Of a DNA stretch of 64,000 bases, positions 1 to 11,197 are shown piece by piece. The position numbers and the translations under genes are program-made. Position 1 is the first letter of the stretch. Each line of letters opens with the position of its first letter. This stretch comes from Chelativorans sp. J32. GTDB taxonomy: Bacteria > Pseudomonadota > Alphaproteobacteria > Rhizobiales > Rhizobiaceae. The stretch lies in contig NZ_JAEQ01000005.1 of NCBI RefSeq assembly GCF_000518985.1, positions 62,001 to 126,000 of the forward strand, in the 5' to 3' direction. Under the pieces are notes generated by a model that saw only the letters and a program-made list of their open reading frames with translations, was not told the origin of the DNA and did no database searches.

Positions 1-2
1 AG

Positions 3-329
3 CGGGAGATCGTAGAGCGCGAGCGCGCAGGGCTTCCCCCTTTCGGCCGCCTTGCCTCCATCATCGTCAGCGCGGCCACAAGGCAGGAAGCGGAAGGGCA
101 TGCCCGGGCGCTGCGCCGCGCCGCGCCGCCGGCAAACGAGATCGAGATCCTCGGGCCGGCGGAGGCCCCCCTCGCACTGGTTGCCGGCCGCCATCGCTTC
201 CGCCTCTTGGTGCACGGCACGCGCCGCGCCGATATCCAGGCCTATCTTCGGCGCCTGTTGGAAGCAGGGGAGAGGCCACGCGGATCCGTCCGCGTGCAGG
301 TCGATATTGATCCGCAGAGTTTCCTGTAA
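3..329 (+). CDS. priA: Primosomal protein N' (PriA helicase), C-terminal fragment
   Basis: The frame is open from the window edge and ends at a TAA, giving the last 108 residues of a protein that starts outside the window. The segment begins REIVERERAGLPPFGRLA and ends QVDIDPQSFL, which I recognise as the C-terminal domain of PriA, the 3'-5' DNA helicase that restarts stalled replication forks. The helicase motifs and zinc-binding cysteines lie upstream and are not visible. The position directly ahead of the F1 ATP synthase genes is common in Rhizobiales and supports the call. Confidence 0.88.
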   Translation, partial: REIVERERAGLPPFGRLASIIVSAATRQEAEGHARALRRAAPPANEIEILGPAEAPLALVAGRHRFRLLVHGTRRADIQAYLRRLLEAGERPRGSVRVQVDIDPQSFL

Positions 330-404
330 TCGCCGCCAAGTGCAAGATGACCTTCGAATCGGCTATACCACTCGCCCGGCGGATGCCGGATAGGAGTGGT
401 GCAT

Positions 405-773
405 ATGAATTTCACGTTTCCTTGGCCGTACAGTCCCGGTGAGTGGCTGGCATGGATCGGTGCCGCGCTCACGATGCTTTTCGGTATCCTGCACCTGCTC
501 GTCCCGCAGGTGTTCGGGACCGCTCCTTCCTCCCGTGGAGGCTCCCGTTCCCTCCTTGGAGGCTTTTACGCGGGAATCGGGCTCTCCGCCATATTGTTTG
601 CCCAGCCCTTTACCTATGCGGCGCTGTGTCTTGGATGGGCGCTTGCAGCATTGGGTCAGGTTTTCTCCATTCTTTTCGACAAAGGCAGCGCTAGTGCCAA
701 GCTGCCGATGCTGGTCGGCGCCCTATTCATGGCCGCCCTGCCGTTTCTCTTCCTTTGGGGTTATGTTTCCTGA
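405..773 (+). CDS. Small integral membrane protein of unknown function
   Basis: A 122-residue, strongly hydrophobic protein with about four predicted membrane segments (roughly residues 13-32, 47-65, 68-88 and 100-120). I chose the ATG at 405 because AGGAG (392-396) lies at a good distance upstream; an in-frame GTG at 396 has no such site. The protein resembles the DUF4345-like four-helix membrane proteins in size and composition, but I see no catalytic or binding motif and assign no function. It sits between priA and atpH and is read in the same direction. Confidence 0.6.
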   Translation: MNFTFPWPYSPGEWLAWIGAALTMLFGILHLLVPQVFGTAPSSRGGSRSLLGGFYAGIGLSAILFAQPFTYAALCLGWALAALGQVFSILFDKGSASAKLPMLVGALFMAALPFLFLWGYVS

Positions 774-1023
774 GAAAGCGCTGATTGGCCCGCGCTTCCT
801 GCAAAGCCCGCCGGTACACGTGCGACAAAAGAGGCGCAAATCCTTGGCCTTCCGCGTGTTGCGAGTCCGGTAAGCCTGTGCTAGACGGCAAGCGGCTTTC
901 GGCCGGGGGGACGGCTGCGCTCTTCACCCCCGCGTTGAATTATCAACAAGGTCAAAGATTTAGCCCCGAGTCGCAGGCTTTGGGAAATCCTAGACCAAAA
1001 GCTGTGAGAAGAGACCTGATCCT

Positions 1024-1584
1024 GTGGCACAATCTGGCTCGATGATCTCCGGGGTAGCAGGGCGTTATGCACGCTCGCTGTTCGAATTGGCGCAAGAGGC
1101 GGGCGCCGTGGCCCTCGTGGAGGGAGACCTCGCTCGCTTCGAAGACCTACTCCGGGGCAGCGAGGATCTTCAGCGCCTGATCAAGAGCCCCGTTTTTTCC
1201 GCCGACGAGCAGCTCAAGGCGCTCGGCGCGGTGCTCGACAGGGCGCGGATCAGCGGCCTGGTCGGCAATTTCCTGCGTGTCGTGGCGCGCAATAGGCGAC
1301 TTTTCGCTGTGCCGCAGATGATCCGTGCTTTTCGCGAGATCGCCGCGGAGGCGCGCGGCGAAATGGCTGCTGACGTCACGGCCGCCCACGCGCTCACGAT
1401 GGAACAGGAGCGCCAGCTCCAGTCCACGCTGAAATCGGTCCTGGGCAAGGATGTCGCGGTGAAGGTCACGGTCGATCCGTCCCTTCTCGGTGGTTTGATC
1501 GTCAAGGTCGGCTCGCGCCAGATCGACACATCGCTCAAGACTAAACTCAATTCGCTCAAGCTTGCACTGAAAGAGGTCGGCTGA
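1024..1584 (+). CDS. atpH: F1F0 ATP synthase subunit delta (OSCP)
   Basis: A 186-residue OSCP/delta-family protein that forms the stalk joining the alpha3-beta3 head to subunit b. The N-terminal helical domain carries the family signature [12 protein letters not shown]. The C-terminal part has the typical block [18 protein letters not shown] near residues 152-169. The GTG start gives the MAQSGS N-terminus seen in rhizobial homologues. It is the first gene of the F1 operon, and its TGA overlaps the atpA start by one base, so translation is probably coupled. Confidence 0.95.
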   Translation: MAQSGSMISGVAGRYARSLFELAQEAGAVALVEGDLARFEDLLRGSEDLQRLIKSPVFSADEQLKALGAVLDRARISGLVGNFLRVVARNRRLFAVPQMIRAFREIAAEARGEMAADVTAAHALTMEQERQLQSTLKSVLGKDVAVKVTVDPSLLGGLIVKVGSRQIDTSLKTKLNSLKLALKEVG

Positions 1585-3113
1585 TGGACATCCGCGCTGC
1601 GGAAATTTCCGCAATTCTAAAGGACCAGATCAAGAATTTCGGCAAGGAAGCCGAAGTTTCCGAAGTCGGCCAGGTGCTTTCGGTCGGTGACGGTATCGCC
1701 CGCGTCTACGGCCTGGACAATGTCCAGGCCGGTGAGATGGTGGAGTTCCCCGGTGGCATCCGCGGAATGGCCCTGAACCTCGAGGTCGACAATGTCGGCG
1801 TCGTGATTTTCGGTAACGACCGCGACATCAAGGAAGGCGACACGGTAAAGCGTACGGGCGCTATCGTGGAAGTGCCGGTTGGCCCCGGCCTGCTCGGCCG
1901 CGTGGTCGACGCGCTGGGCAATCCGATCGACGGCAAGGGCCCGATCCAGGCGACCGAGCGCCGCCGCGTCGACGTGAAGGCCCCCGGCATCATTCCCCGC
2001 AAGTCGGTGCATGAGCCGATGTCCACGGGCCTCAAGGCCATCGACGCGCTGATCCCGATCGGCCGTGGCCAGCGCGAGCTCATCATCGGCGACCGCCAGA
2101 CCGGCAAGACCGCGATCATTCTCGATACCTTCCTGAACCAGAAGCCGCTCAATGACGGCGATGACGAGAGCCAGAAGCTCTACTGCATCTATGTCGCCGT
2201 CGGCCAGAAGCGTTCCACCGTCGCACAGCTGGTGAAGGTGCTTGAGGAGCGCGGTGCGCTTGAATATTCGATCGTCGTCGCCGCCACCGCTTCCGACCCG
2301 GCGCCGATGCAGTTCCTGGCTCCGTTTGCCGGCTGCGCCATGGGCGAATATTTCCGCGACAACGGCAAGCATGCCGTGATCGCCTATGACGACCTCTCCA
2401 AGCAGGCGGTTGCGTACCGTCAGATGTCGCTGCTGCTCCGCCGTCCGCCCGGACGCGAAGCCTATCCGGGCGACGTGTTCTACCTGCATTCTCGCCTTCT
2501 CGAGCGTGCGGCGAAGATGAACGACGAGAACGGCTCCGGCTCGCTGACCGCTCTCCCCGTCATCGAGACGCAGGCGAACGACGTGTCGGCCTACATCCCG
2601 ACCAATGTGATCTCGATCACCGACGGCCAGATCTTCCTCGAGACGAACCTGTTCTTCCAGGGCATCCGCCCGGCCGTGAACGTCGGCCTCTCGGTGTCCC
2701 GCGTGGGTTCCGCCGCGCAGATCAAGGCCATGAAGCAGGTGGCCGGTTCGATCAAGGGTGAGCTTGCGCAGTACCGCGAGATGGCGGCTTTCGCCCAGTT
2801 TGGCTCTGATCTCGATGCCGCCACCCAGCGCCTGCTCAACCGCGGCGCACGCCTGACGGAGCTGCTCAAGCAGCCGCAGTTCTCTCCGCTCAAGACGGAG
2901 GAGCAGGTTGTGGTGATATTCGCCGGCGTGAACGGCTATCTCGATCGGCTCGCACTGAAGGATGTGGGACGCTTCGAGGAAGCGCTGCTCACCCACATGC
3001 GCAGCGAAGGCAAGGAGATCCTTGACGCCATCCGCAAGGAAAAGGCCCTGTCGGACGATCTGCGCGCCAAGCTCAAGGCTGAGATCGACGCCTTCGCCAA
3101 GAACTTCAGCTAA
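1584..3113 (+). CDS. atpA: F1F0 ATP synthase subunit alpha
   Basis: A full-length 509-residue alpha subunit. It has the Walker A-like P-loop GDRQTGKT at residues 169-176. The arginine-finger region [18 protein letters not shown] is also present. Alpha binds nucleotide non-catalytically and supplies the arginine finger to the beta active sites in the cytoplasmic F1 head. It starts one base inside the atpH stop codon and is followed after 14 bases by atpG. Confidence 0.98.
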   Translation: MDIRAAEISAILKDQIKNFGKEAEVSEVGQVLSVGDGIARVYGLDNVQAGEMVEFPGGIRGMALNLEVDNVGVVIFGNDRDIKEGDTVKRTGAIVEVPVGPGLLGRVVDALGNPIDGKGPIQATERRRVDVKAPGIIPRKSVHEPMSTGLKAIDALIPIGRGQRELIIGDRQTGKTAIILDTFLNQKPLNDGDDESQKLYCIYVAVGQKRSTVAQLVKVLEERGALEYSIVVAATASDPAPMQFLAPFAGCAMGEYFRDNGKHAVIAYDDLSKQAVAYRQMSLLLRRPPGREAYPGDVFYLHSRLLERAAKMNDENGSGSLTALPVIETQANDVSAYIPTNVISITDGQIFLETNLFFQGIRPAVNVGLSVSRVGSAAQIKAMKQVAGSIKGELAQYREMAAFAQFGSDLDAATQRLLNRGARLTELLKQPQFSPLKTEEQVVVIFAGVNGYLDRLALKDVGRFEEALLTHMRSEGKEILDAIRKEKALSDDLRAKLKAEIDAFAKNFS

Positions 3114-3127
3114 GGGTCGAACTGCTC

Positions 3128-5580
<2,453 letters not shown>

Positions 5581-5646
5581 TCGCACACAGCAAAGTCGAC
5601 CGGGGCAGCGGTGCTGCCTCGGACGAACCTCATTCGGTAGGACTTC

Positions 5647-6054
5647 ATGGCAAAGAGCTTCACCTTCGAACTGGTCTCGCCCGAGAGGCTTCTCCTTTCC
5701 GAGGAAGTCGAGCAGGTCGTCATCCCCGGGACGGAAGGCGAAATGACGGTCATGGCGGACCATGCTCCGACCATGACGAGCATCAAGCCTGGCGTTATCA
5801 CGGTTGTACAGGCTGGAGGCGGGCGTGAGCAGTTTGTGGTCTTCGGCGGTTTCGCCGATATCACGCCGGACGGCTGCCGTCTGCTTGCCGAATCCGCCAC
5901 CCGGATCGCCGACCTCGATCCGACGGATCTTGCCCGTCGCATAGAGGAAGCACGGGCGGAAATGGAGGGTGCCAGGGATCACGAGACCCGCACCAAGGCG
6001 GAGGAGTTCCTCGGGCAGCTCACCACATTGCAGGGCGCATTGTTGCCTGCATAA
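5647..6054 (+). CDS. atpC: F1F0 ATP synthase subunit epsilon
   Basis: A 135-residue epsilon subunit that couples rotation and can inhibit ATP hydrolysis. The N-terminal beta-sandwich is recognisable from FELVSPERLLLSEEVEQVV and from the GTEGEMTVMADHAPTMT block. The C-terminal helical hairpin is short, as in other alphaproteobacteria. It is the last gene of the operon; a strong intrinsic terminator follows 24 bases after the stop. Confidence 0.95.
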   Translation: MAKSFTFELVSPERLLLSEEVEQVVIPGTEGEMTVMADHAPTMTSIKPGVITVVQAGGGREQFVVFGGFADITPDGCRLLAESATRIADLDPTDLARRIEEARAEMEGARDHETRTKAEEFLGQLTTLQGALLPA

Positions 6055-6077
6055 CGGCCAAAAAATCTGGAAATCCT

Positions 6078-6105
6078 AAGCCGGCGGCGACGCCGGCTTT
6101 TTTAT
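6078..6105 (+). terminator. Rho-independent terminator of the atpHAGDC operon
   Basis: The arms AAGCCGGCG (6078-6086) and CGCCGGCTT (6091-6099) pair perfectly over 9 bp around the tetraloop GCGA. A run of T residues (6098-6103) follows. Confidence 0.9.
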
Positions 6106-6272
6106 TGCCGCTCACTCCACCTTGCTTTCTTGAAACCAAAAGCCGGGTTTTGGGTTGACACCCAAATGCCCGCACCGGTCGGCCCGGGGAGTTCAGGTCA
6201 TGAACGAGCTCCATGCACGCAAAGCTGCGTAGGGCGGGCTACTGACGACGGCCAGAGGTAAGGAGAAATGCC

Positions 6273-6791
6273 ATGCGATTGACCGCCGCGGTGCTCGCGA
6301 CAATCCTTCCACTTTCAGCAGCCTACGCGCAGGACAAGCAGGCTTCCGCCAACATGATCAATACGGAAGGACGCGAGGTCGGCACCGTCACTTTCACGCA
6401 AATGCCGTCGGGAGTCATCAATGTTCTGATCGAAATGACGGATCTGCCCCCGGGCGCACATGGACTTCACATTCACGAGAAAGGCGCCTGCGATCCAGCC
6501 GGCGGCTTCGAGTCTGCCGGGGAGCATTATGCCCAAGGCAAGGAGCACGGTATCCACAGCGAAAACGGTCCTCACCCCGGCGACCTGCCGAATGTCCATG
6601 TCGGCCAGGACGGCACGCTCAAGGTTGAATTCTTCGTGACCGATCTGTCGCTGGCCGATGGCGCGGAAAACCCGCTTATCGACGCCGACGGCTCAGCCAT
6701 CGTCCTGCACGCATCCGCCGACGATTACGAGAGCCAGCCAAGCGGGAACTCGGGCGACCGGATCGCCTGCGGCGCTATCAAATCCAACTGA
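6273..6791 (+). CDS. sodC: Periplasmic Cu/Zn superoxide dismutase
   Basis: A 172-residue protein with a signal peptide ending near residue 19 (SAAYAQ), so it acts in the periplasm, where it converts superoxide to peroxide. Ligand positions match the family: His66 and His68 in GLHIHEKGAC, His85 as the bridging residue, His92, His101 and Asp104 (HPGDLPN) for zinc, and His146 (VLHASADDY) for copper. Cys73 and Cys166 would form the structural disulfide. AAGGAG seven bases upstream supports the ATG at 6273; another ATG five bases earlier is out of frame. It appears to be a single-gene unit. Confidence 0.93.
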   Translation: MRLTAAVLATILPLSAAYAQDKQASANMINTEGREVGTVTFTQMPSGVINVLIEMTDLPPGAHGLHIHEKGACDPAGGFESAGEHYAQGKEHGIHSENGPHPGDLPNVHVGQDGTLKVEFFVTDLSLADGAENPLIDADGSAIVLHASADDYESQPSGNSGDRIACGAIKSN

Positions 6792-6888
6792 CCGGGCTGG
6801 AAGCGGAAGCCATCATACGGTAGAGTGAAAAATACGGCGGAGGCACAGGCCAGCCGCACTTGACTCCAACGACATGATCGTTAAACGC

Positions 6889-6913
6889 TAATAATAAGAT
6901 ATACTTATTATTA
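6889..6913 (+). promoter_or_regulatory. Perfect palindrome upstream of marR: probable MarR operator
   Basis: The half-sites TAATAATAAG (6889-6898) and CTTATTATTA (6904-6913) are exact reverse complements around ATATA. The centre contains TATACT (6900-6905), a good -10 candidate. The site ends 10 bases before the GTG of the MarR gene, as expected for an autoregulatory operator. Binding is inferred, not shown. Confidence 0.7.
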
Positions 6914-6923
6914 TGGTAGCTTT

Positions 6924-7382
6924 GTGAGCGTTAAAATTGATCCCGAAACATTTGGGTTTCTGCTGACCGATCTGGCGCGGCTGATCCGGGTCGACCTTGA
7001 CCAGCGCATTCTTGACGAAGGGATAGGCGTCACTCCAGGCGAGGCCCGTGTTCTTCTGCATGCCGCCCGTGCTGGTGAGGTGCGGCAGAACGTGCTTGCG
7101 GACCGCATGGGGCTGGAGGCGATGACGCTCAGCACCTATGTGGATCGGCTTGAAGAAAGGGGGCTGGTGCAGAGATTGCCAGACCCCTCGGACCGTCGTG
7201 CCAAGCTTGTCCGGCTTACTCCCGCAGCCAGCGATGCGCTTGACGCGATCATGAGGGCGACGGCCGCGGTTCGCCAGCGGGCGCGGGAGGGACTGAACGA
7301 CCAGGAATGGGCGGTCCTGAAAGAGCTCCTGAGAAAGGTCCGTCTGAATTTCTCTTCGGCGACTGACGAGGAGCAGTCGTGA
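6924..7382 (+). CDS. MarR-family transcriptional regulator
   Basis: A 152-residue winged-helix regulator. The recognition-helix and wing region reads RMGLEAMTLSTYVDRLEERG followed by LVQRLPDPSDRRAKLVRLT, which is the MarR DxRx(A/R)K(L/V)xxLT pattern. Dimerisation helices flank it at both ends. The GTG at 6924 is the only start giving a normal length. It is 4 bases upstream of an efflux-pump gene, and a perfect palindrome sits over its likely promoter. The simplest model is a ligand-relieved repressor of its own operon. The ligand cannot be told from the sequence. Confidence 0.88.
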   Translation: MSVKIDPETFGFLLTDLARLIRVDLDQRILDEGIGVTPGEARVLLHAARAGEVRQNVLADRMGLEAMTLSTYVDRLEERGLVQRLPDPSDRRAKLVRLTPAASDALDAIMRATAAVRQRAREGLNDQEWAVLKELLRKVRLNFSSATDEEQS

Positions 7383-7386
7383 ATTA

Positions 7387-8640
7387 ATGCAGAAGCGCTT
7401 GGAAAGCATCGAGCCCGCTCCCGTCATGAGCGAGCGGCGCGTAAGCCTGATTGGCGCCATGTTGGTGGCGATCGGGCCGATCTCGCTGGCGCTCTACACA
7501 CCTGCAATGCCGGAGATCGTAGCTGCCTTCGGCACGACAGAAGCGGCCGTAAAGATGACGCTGTCGCTTTACTTCGCCGGCTTCGCGCTCGCTCAGCTCT
7601 TTTGCGGTCCCCTCTCCGACGGCTTGGGACGCAAGCCGGTCACTTTCTCCTTCATGGCAATCTATGCGGTGGCAAGCCTGTTGGCGCTGGTCGCGCCGAC
7701 CGTGGAGATGCTGATCGTCGCGCGCTTCCTGCAGGGCATTGGGGCTGCCGTTGGGATCGCCATCTCACGCGCGGTGGTGCGGGACCTTTTCACGCACGAA
7801 CAATCTGCACGGATCATGAATCTAATGGGGATCATCATCGCTGCGGCTCCGGCGATGGCACCGACCGCGGGCGGCCTGATCATGGAGTTTTTCGGCTGGC
7901 AAGCGATATTCCTGGCAATGCTTGCATTCGGCGTGGCGCTTGTCGTGGTTGTGCAGTTCTCCATGCAGGAAACCGTAACGCGCGACCTTTCCCGCATCAG
8001 CCCGCGCGGTCTGTTGGACGCCTATGCAACCTTGTTGAAGAGCCCCTATTTTCTCTCCTCAAGCCTAATCATCGCCGGCACTTCTGGCGCGATGTATGCG
8101 CAGGCCACGATCCTGCCGTTCATCCTGATGAACCGGGTCGGCCTCACGCCCTCGCAATTCGGCGTTGGCATGTTGATGCAATCCGGGATGTTCTTTCTGG
8201 GCTCGCTTTCGATGCGGTTCCTCATGCGCCGGTTCAGCGCCTTCCAGCTCGTGCCAGCAGGCCTATGCTTCATAGCGGCCGGAAGCCTGCTGCTTGCGGT
8301 TTCGCTCAACACCGCGCCGCCCTCTTTCATGCGCGTGATGGGGCCGGTGGCCTTCTTTTCCTATGGCATCGCCTTTGTCATGCCAGCCATGATGACGGCT
8401 TCGCTCGCCCCTTTCCCGCGGATCGCCGGAGCGGCTTCATCCCTGGCCGGCTTCATGCAGATGGGTGCAGGTCTCGTCGGCGGCTCGGTTGCCGCCCTGA
8501 TCGCTGATCCGGTGCTGGCGATGAGCATCGTCATCCCGACAATGGGGGCGACGTCCATTCTGGCCTGGCTCGTCTGGCGGCGTTTGCCGGAACCCTCGAT
8601 CGCAGCCGTGACAACCGTTACCAGCGATCTTTCAGCTTAG
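7387..8640 (+). CDS. Bcr/CflA-type MFS multidrug efflux transporter
   Basis: A 417-residue protein with about 12 membrane segments. It carries the DHA1 (Bcr/CflA) features: YTPAMPEI in the first helix, the motif A-like loop GPLSDGLGRKPV, and the motif C-like stretch near AAAPAMAPTAGG. It probably exports small toxic compounds using the proton gradient. An alternative start at ATG 7426 would remove 13 residues. It follows the MarR gene by 4 bases, so the two are probably cotranscribed. Its stop overlaps the end of the convergent carbonic anhydrase gene by 9 bases. Confidence 0.88.
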   Translation: MQKRLESIEPAPVMSERRVSLIGAMLVAIGPISLALYTPAMPEIVAAFGTTEAAVKMTLSLYFAGFALAQLFCGPLSDGLGRKPVTFSFMAIYAVASLLALVAPTVEMLIVARFLQGIGAAVGIAISRAVVRDLFTHEQSARIMNLMGIIIAAAPAMAPTAGGLIMEFFGWQAIFLAMLAFGVALVVVVQFSMQETVTRDLSRISPRGLLDAYATLLKSPYFLSSSLIIAGTSGAMYAQATILPFILMNRVGLTPSQFGVGMLMQSGMFFLGSLSMRFLMRRFSAFQLVPAGLCFIAAGSLLLAVSLNTAPPSFMRVMGPVAFFSYGIAFVMPAMMTASLAPFPRIAGAASSLAGFMQMGAGLVGGSVAALIADPVLAMSIVIPTMGATSILAWLVWRRLPEPSIAAVTTVTSDLSA

Positions 8641-9276
8641 TTCCGGCCGCACGAAATCCCCTGACTGCGGGTCCATGACCCAGAGCTCGCCGGTCGAAAT
8701 ATCGAACCAGGCGCCATGCAGGGTGAGCTTGCCCTTCTGTTCGAGAATCCGCACGCAAGGAAACGTCCGCAGATTTTCGATCTGGAAACGGATGGAAATC
8801 CGCTCGAGGGCCGTCTGCCGCTCCGCTGGAGTGAGGAGATCGTTTCCGGCTATGGCCTCCGCCGCCGGCGCCACGAGGCTCATCCACCGGCCGATGAAAT
8901 CGCCGGGCGAAAGCGGCTGAGCCGAAGGATGCAGCGCTGCTCCGATGCCGCCGCAGCGCCCGTGGCCCATCACGACGATGTTTTTCACCTTGAGGCTCTG
9001 GACCGCGAATTCGAGCGCCGCCGATGTACCGTGATGATGCTGATCCGGCGCATAGGGCGGGACCAGATTGGCAACGTTGCGGACGACGAAAAGCTCGCCC
9101 GGGCCTGCGTCGAAGATCGTCTCCGGAGCAGATCGCGAGTCGCAGCAGGCAATCACCATTGTTTCGGGTGACTGCCCCTCACGCGCCAGGGAACGATAAC
9201 GGGAACTCTCGGCGGCATAACGCCCCGCCATGAAGTTGCGGTATCCGGCTAGAAGCCGTTCGGGTAAATGCACCAT
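8632..9276 (-). CDS. Beta-class carbonic anhydrase
   Basis: Reversibly hydrates CO2 to bicarbonate in the cytoplasm. With the start at MVHLPERLLAGY the protein has 214 residues, and homologues begin at the same point; a start 36 bases upstream (9312) is possible but adds residues unlike the family. Zinc ligands are visible as Cys45 and Asp46 in ACCDSR, then His105 and Cys108 in GHGRCGG. It is convergent with the MFS gene and lies just downstream of pdxY on the same strand. Confidence 0.92.
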   Translation of the reverse strand: MVHLPERLLAGYRNFMAGRYAAESSRYRSLAREGQSPETMVIACCDSRSAPETIFDAGPGELFVVRNVANLVPPYAPDQHHHGTSAALEFAVQSLKVKNIVVMGHGRCGGIGAALHPSAQPLSPGDFIGRWMSLVAPAAEAIAGNDLLTPAERQTALERISIRFQIENLRTFPCVRILEQKGKLTLHGAWFDISTGELWVMDPQSGDFVRPELS

Positions 9277-9331
9277 GGTTCTGCGAATAAACGGGATTCG
9301 CGAGCCCTGCAAGTGCTTCTTGAAGCGGGTT

Positions 9332-10225
9332 TTACGCCGTAAGATTTCGTCCCGGAATCGGCACTTCGTGAAGCTTCACCATGGCCATTGGAGAGGAGAG
9401 GCTTTGAGCGTCCGTCTCCAGCATCAGCTCATCTGCGCCCCGCTTTGCGGCTCGCGCGAGCGCCTCGAAAACCGACGCGGTGGCGCGCCGCAATGCCTCG
9501 CCCGGCGCCAATCCCTTGAGTATCCATGCCGTGTAAAGCGCCGCAGTGAGATCTCCCGGGCCCTTGGTCGGGTTTTCCACGGCGCGATGCTCCGCGAGAT
9601 AGGCGCCATAGGGCGTCAGGAGCAGATTCGCGATGTTGCCCGGAACCGAGCCGGGCGAGGACGTGACCAGCATCGTCTTGGGAGAAGCCTCGGCTGCGGC
9701 CGCCATGGCATCATCTATGTGGTCGACGTCGCGCCCGGCGATCCAAGCAAGCTCGTAAAGGTTCGGCGTGGCCACATCCGCGATCGGCAACAAGACGTCG
9801 CGCAGGGCGACTGCCGTCGCTTCCGGCACGTACAGTCCGCCTTTGTCCCCCATTATGGGATCGCAGACATAGAGAGCCTTCGGATTGTTCCGCTTCACCG
9901 CATTGACGAGCGAAGCGACAGCCTCGGCCTGCTCGGCTCCACCCAGATAGCCGGAAAGCACGGCCGAGACCTCACCCAGCCACGGCGCATTTTCCAGGTC
10001 CCGCATCAAAGCCGCGAAATCCGCGGCCGGCGGAACGATGCGCGTTGCCCGCCCGTGGCCGGGATGCCAGGGCAGGATGATGGTCGGCACGGCCCAGACC
10101 GGATGCCCAAGCGTTTCCAGCGCGAAGACCGCAGCGCGGTTGCCTACGGTGCCCCGCACGACATGGCTCGACACCACGATCACGGCGCGTGCGCCGCCCG
10201 CGTTTGTTTCAGTCTCGTCGATCAT
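9332..10225 (-). CDS. pdxY: Pyridoxal kinase
   Basis: A 297-residue ribokinase-fold kinase that phosphorylates pyridoxal in the vitamin B6 salvage pathway. Family marks include the N-terminal SSHVVRGTVGNRA block, the CDPIMGDKGGLYVPE motif, TPNLYELAWIAGR, and the anion-hole motif NPTKGPGDLTAAL. I chose ATG 10225 because it overlaps the upstream gene's TGA as ATGA, which implies coupled translation. The ORF extends to 10258, but that part is the tail of the upstream gene in another frame. Confidence 0.9.
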   Translation of the reverse strand: MIDETETNAGGARAVIVVSSHVVRGTVGNRAAVFALETLGHPVWAVPTIILPWHPGHGRATRIVPPAADFAALMRDLENAPWLGEVSAVLSGYLGGAEQAEAVASLVNAVKRNNPKALYVCDPIMGDKGGLYVPEATAVALRDVLLPIADVATPNLYELAWIAGRDVDHIDDAMAAAAEASPKTMLVTSSPGSVPGNIANLLLTPYGAYLAEHRAVENPTKGPGDLTAALYTAWILKGLAPGEALRRATASVFEALARAAKRGADELMLETDAQSLSSPMAMVKLHEVPIPGRNLTA

Positions 10226-10473
10226 GATCCGCTGCCTGAGAGATGGAGGATGAGCCAACCGATCAGGAACACGGCGGCAATGAGAGCAAGGATACGCGCG
10301 ATGCGCCGGCCCCAGACCTCGGTCCAGTCCTCGCCAGCGGCGTCGCGGGCGGTGAAATGATCCCGCATGCGGGAACCCGAGCGGAAGAGCAGAGATTCGC
10401 TGTCGCGCTCCACGCGCTCAAGGATGCGGCGGGATTCGGCTTGCCGCTCATCATCGCTCTGCTTTCCGCTCAT
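10222..10473 (-). CDS. Small single-span membrane protein of unknown function
   Basis: An 83-residue protein with a charged N-terminal half (residues 1-55) and one C-terminal membrane helix near residues 58-79 (RILALIAAVFLIGWLILHL). Such a protein would sit in the inner membrane with its N-terminus in the cytoplasm. It ends in an ATGA overlap with pdxY, which supports it being a real, coupled gene. I do not recognise a named family and give no function. Confidence 0.65.
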   Translation of the reverse strand: MSGKQSDDERQAESRRILERVERDSESLLFRSGSRMRDHFTARDAAGEDWTEVWGRRIARILALIAAVFLIGWLILHLSGSGS

Positions 10474-10560
10474 GCCGCAAGGCGCCCGTTCTGGCTGGTC
10501 ATTTCATTATCAGGCGAATAGCACTATTCTTCCGGCCGGTCGAACATCCGGGATGATTTC

Positions 10561-11184
10561 ATGCTCCTCTCATTGCCTTTTTCTCCAGCCCGCGTCCGCG
10601 CCTTTCTCGTTATCCTTCTCGCTTTACCCCTTCTTGCCGGCTGCGGATTCAACACCATTCCCACGCAGGAAGAGCAGGCAAAGGCCGCCTGGAGCGAGGT
10701 TCTGAACCAGTATCAGCGCCGTTCCGACCTGATCCCCAACCTGGTGGAAACGGTGAAGGGCTACGCTTCGCACGAGCGTGAAGTGCTGGAAGGCGTCGTC
10801 GAAGCCCGCGCCAAGGCGACGCAGGTGCAGATCTCGCCTGAGATGCTCACCAATCCGGAAGCCTTCCGCGCCTTCCAGGAGAACCAGGCGCAGCTGACAG
10901 GAGCGCTCTCCCGCCTTCTGGCGGTGGTGGAGAATTACCCGGACCTGAAGGCGAACCAGAATTTCCTGGCCTTGCAGGCACAGCTGGAGGGCACGGAGAA
11001 CCGCATCGCCGTCGCGCGACGCGATTATATCGAGGCGGTGCGCCAGTATAATACGTCGCTGCGAACCTTTCCGACGATCCTCTGGGCCAAGTTCTGGTAT
11101 ACGGATGCGCAGCCGATGCAGACCTTCACCATCGCGGAAGAAAACATGCAGGCGCCGCAGGTGAATTTCGGCAACGGCGGCTGA
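10561..11184 (+). CDS. LemA family lipoprotein
   Basis: A 207-residue protein with an N-terminal lipoprotein signal ending in the lipobox LLAGC (Cys28), followed by a long-helix LemA domain. Diagnostic blocks are QYQRRSDLIPNLVETVKGYA and HEREVLEGVVEARAKA. LemA proteins form an antiparallel helical bundle at the membrane; their exact role is unsettled. It heads a three-gene cluster with two TPM-domain genes (13 bases to the next one), a very common arrangement that points to a shared envelope function. Confidence 0.88.
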   Translation: MLLSLPFSPARVRAFLVILLALPLLAGCGFNTIPTQEEQAKAAWSEVLNQYQRRSDLIPNLVETVKGYASHEREVLEGVVEARAKATQVQISPEMLTNPEAFRAFQENQAQLTGALSRLLAVVENYPDLKANQNFLALQAQLEGTENRIAVARRDYIEAVRQYNTSLRTFPTILWAKFWYTDAQPMQTFTIAEENMQAPQVNFGNGG

Positions 11185-11197
11185 GCAAGGCCGGCCA

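Noticed and set aside
9230-10360. A 376-codon plus-strand frame opposite pdxY
   Set aside because: Shadow of the pyridoxal kinase gene. Composition is Arg/His-rich with no motif.
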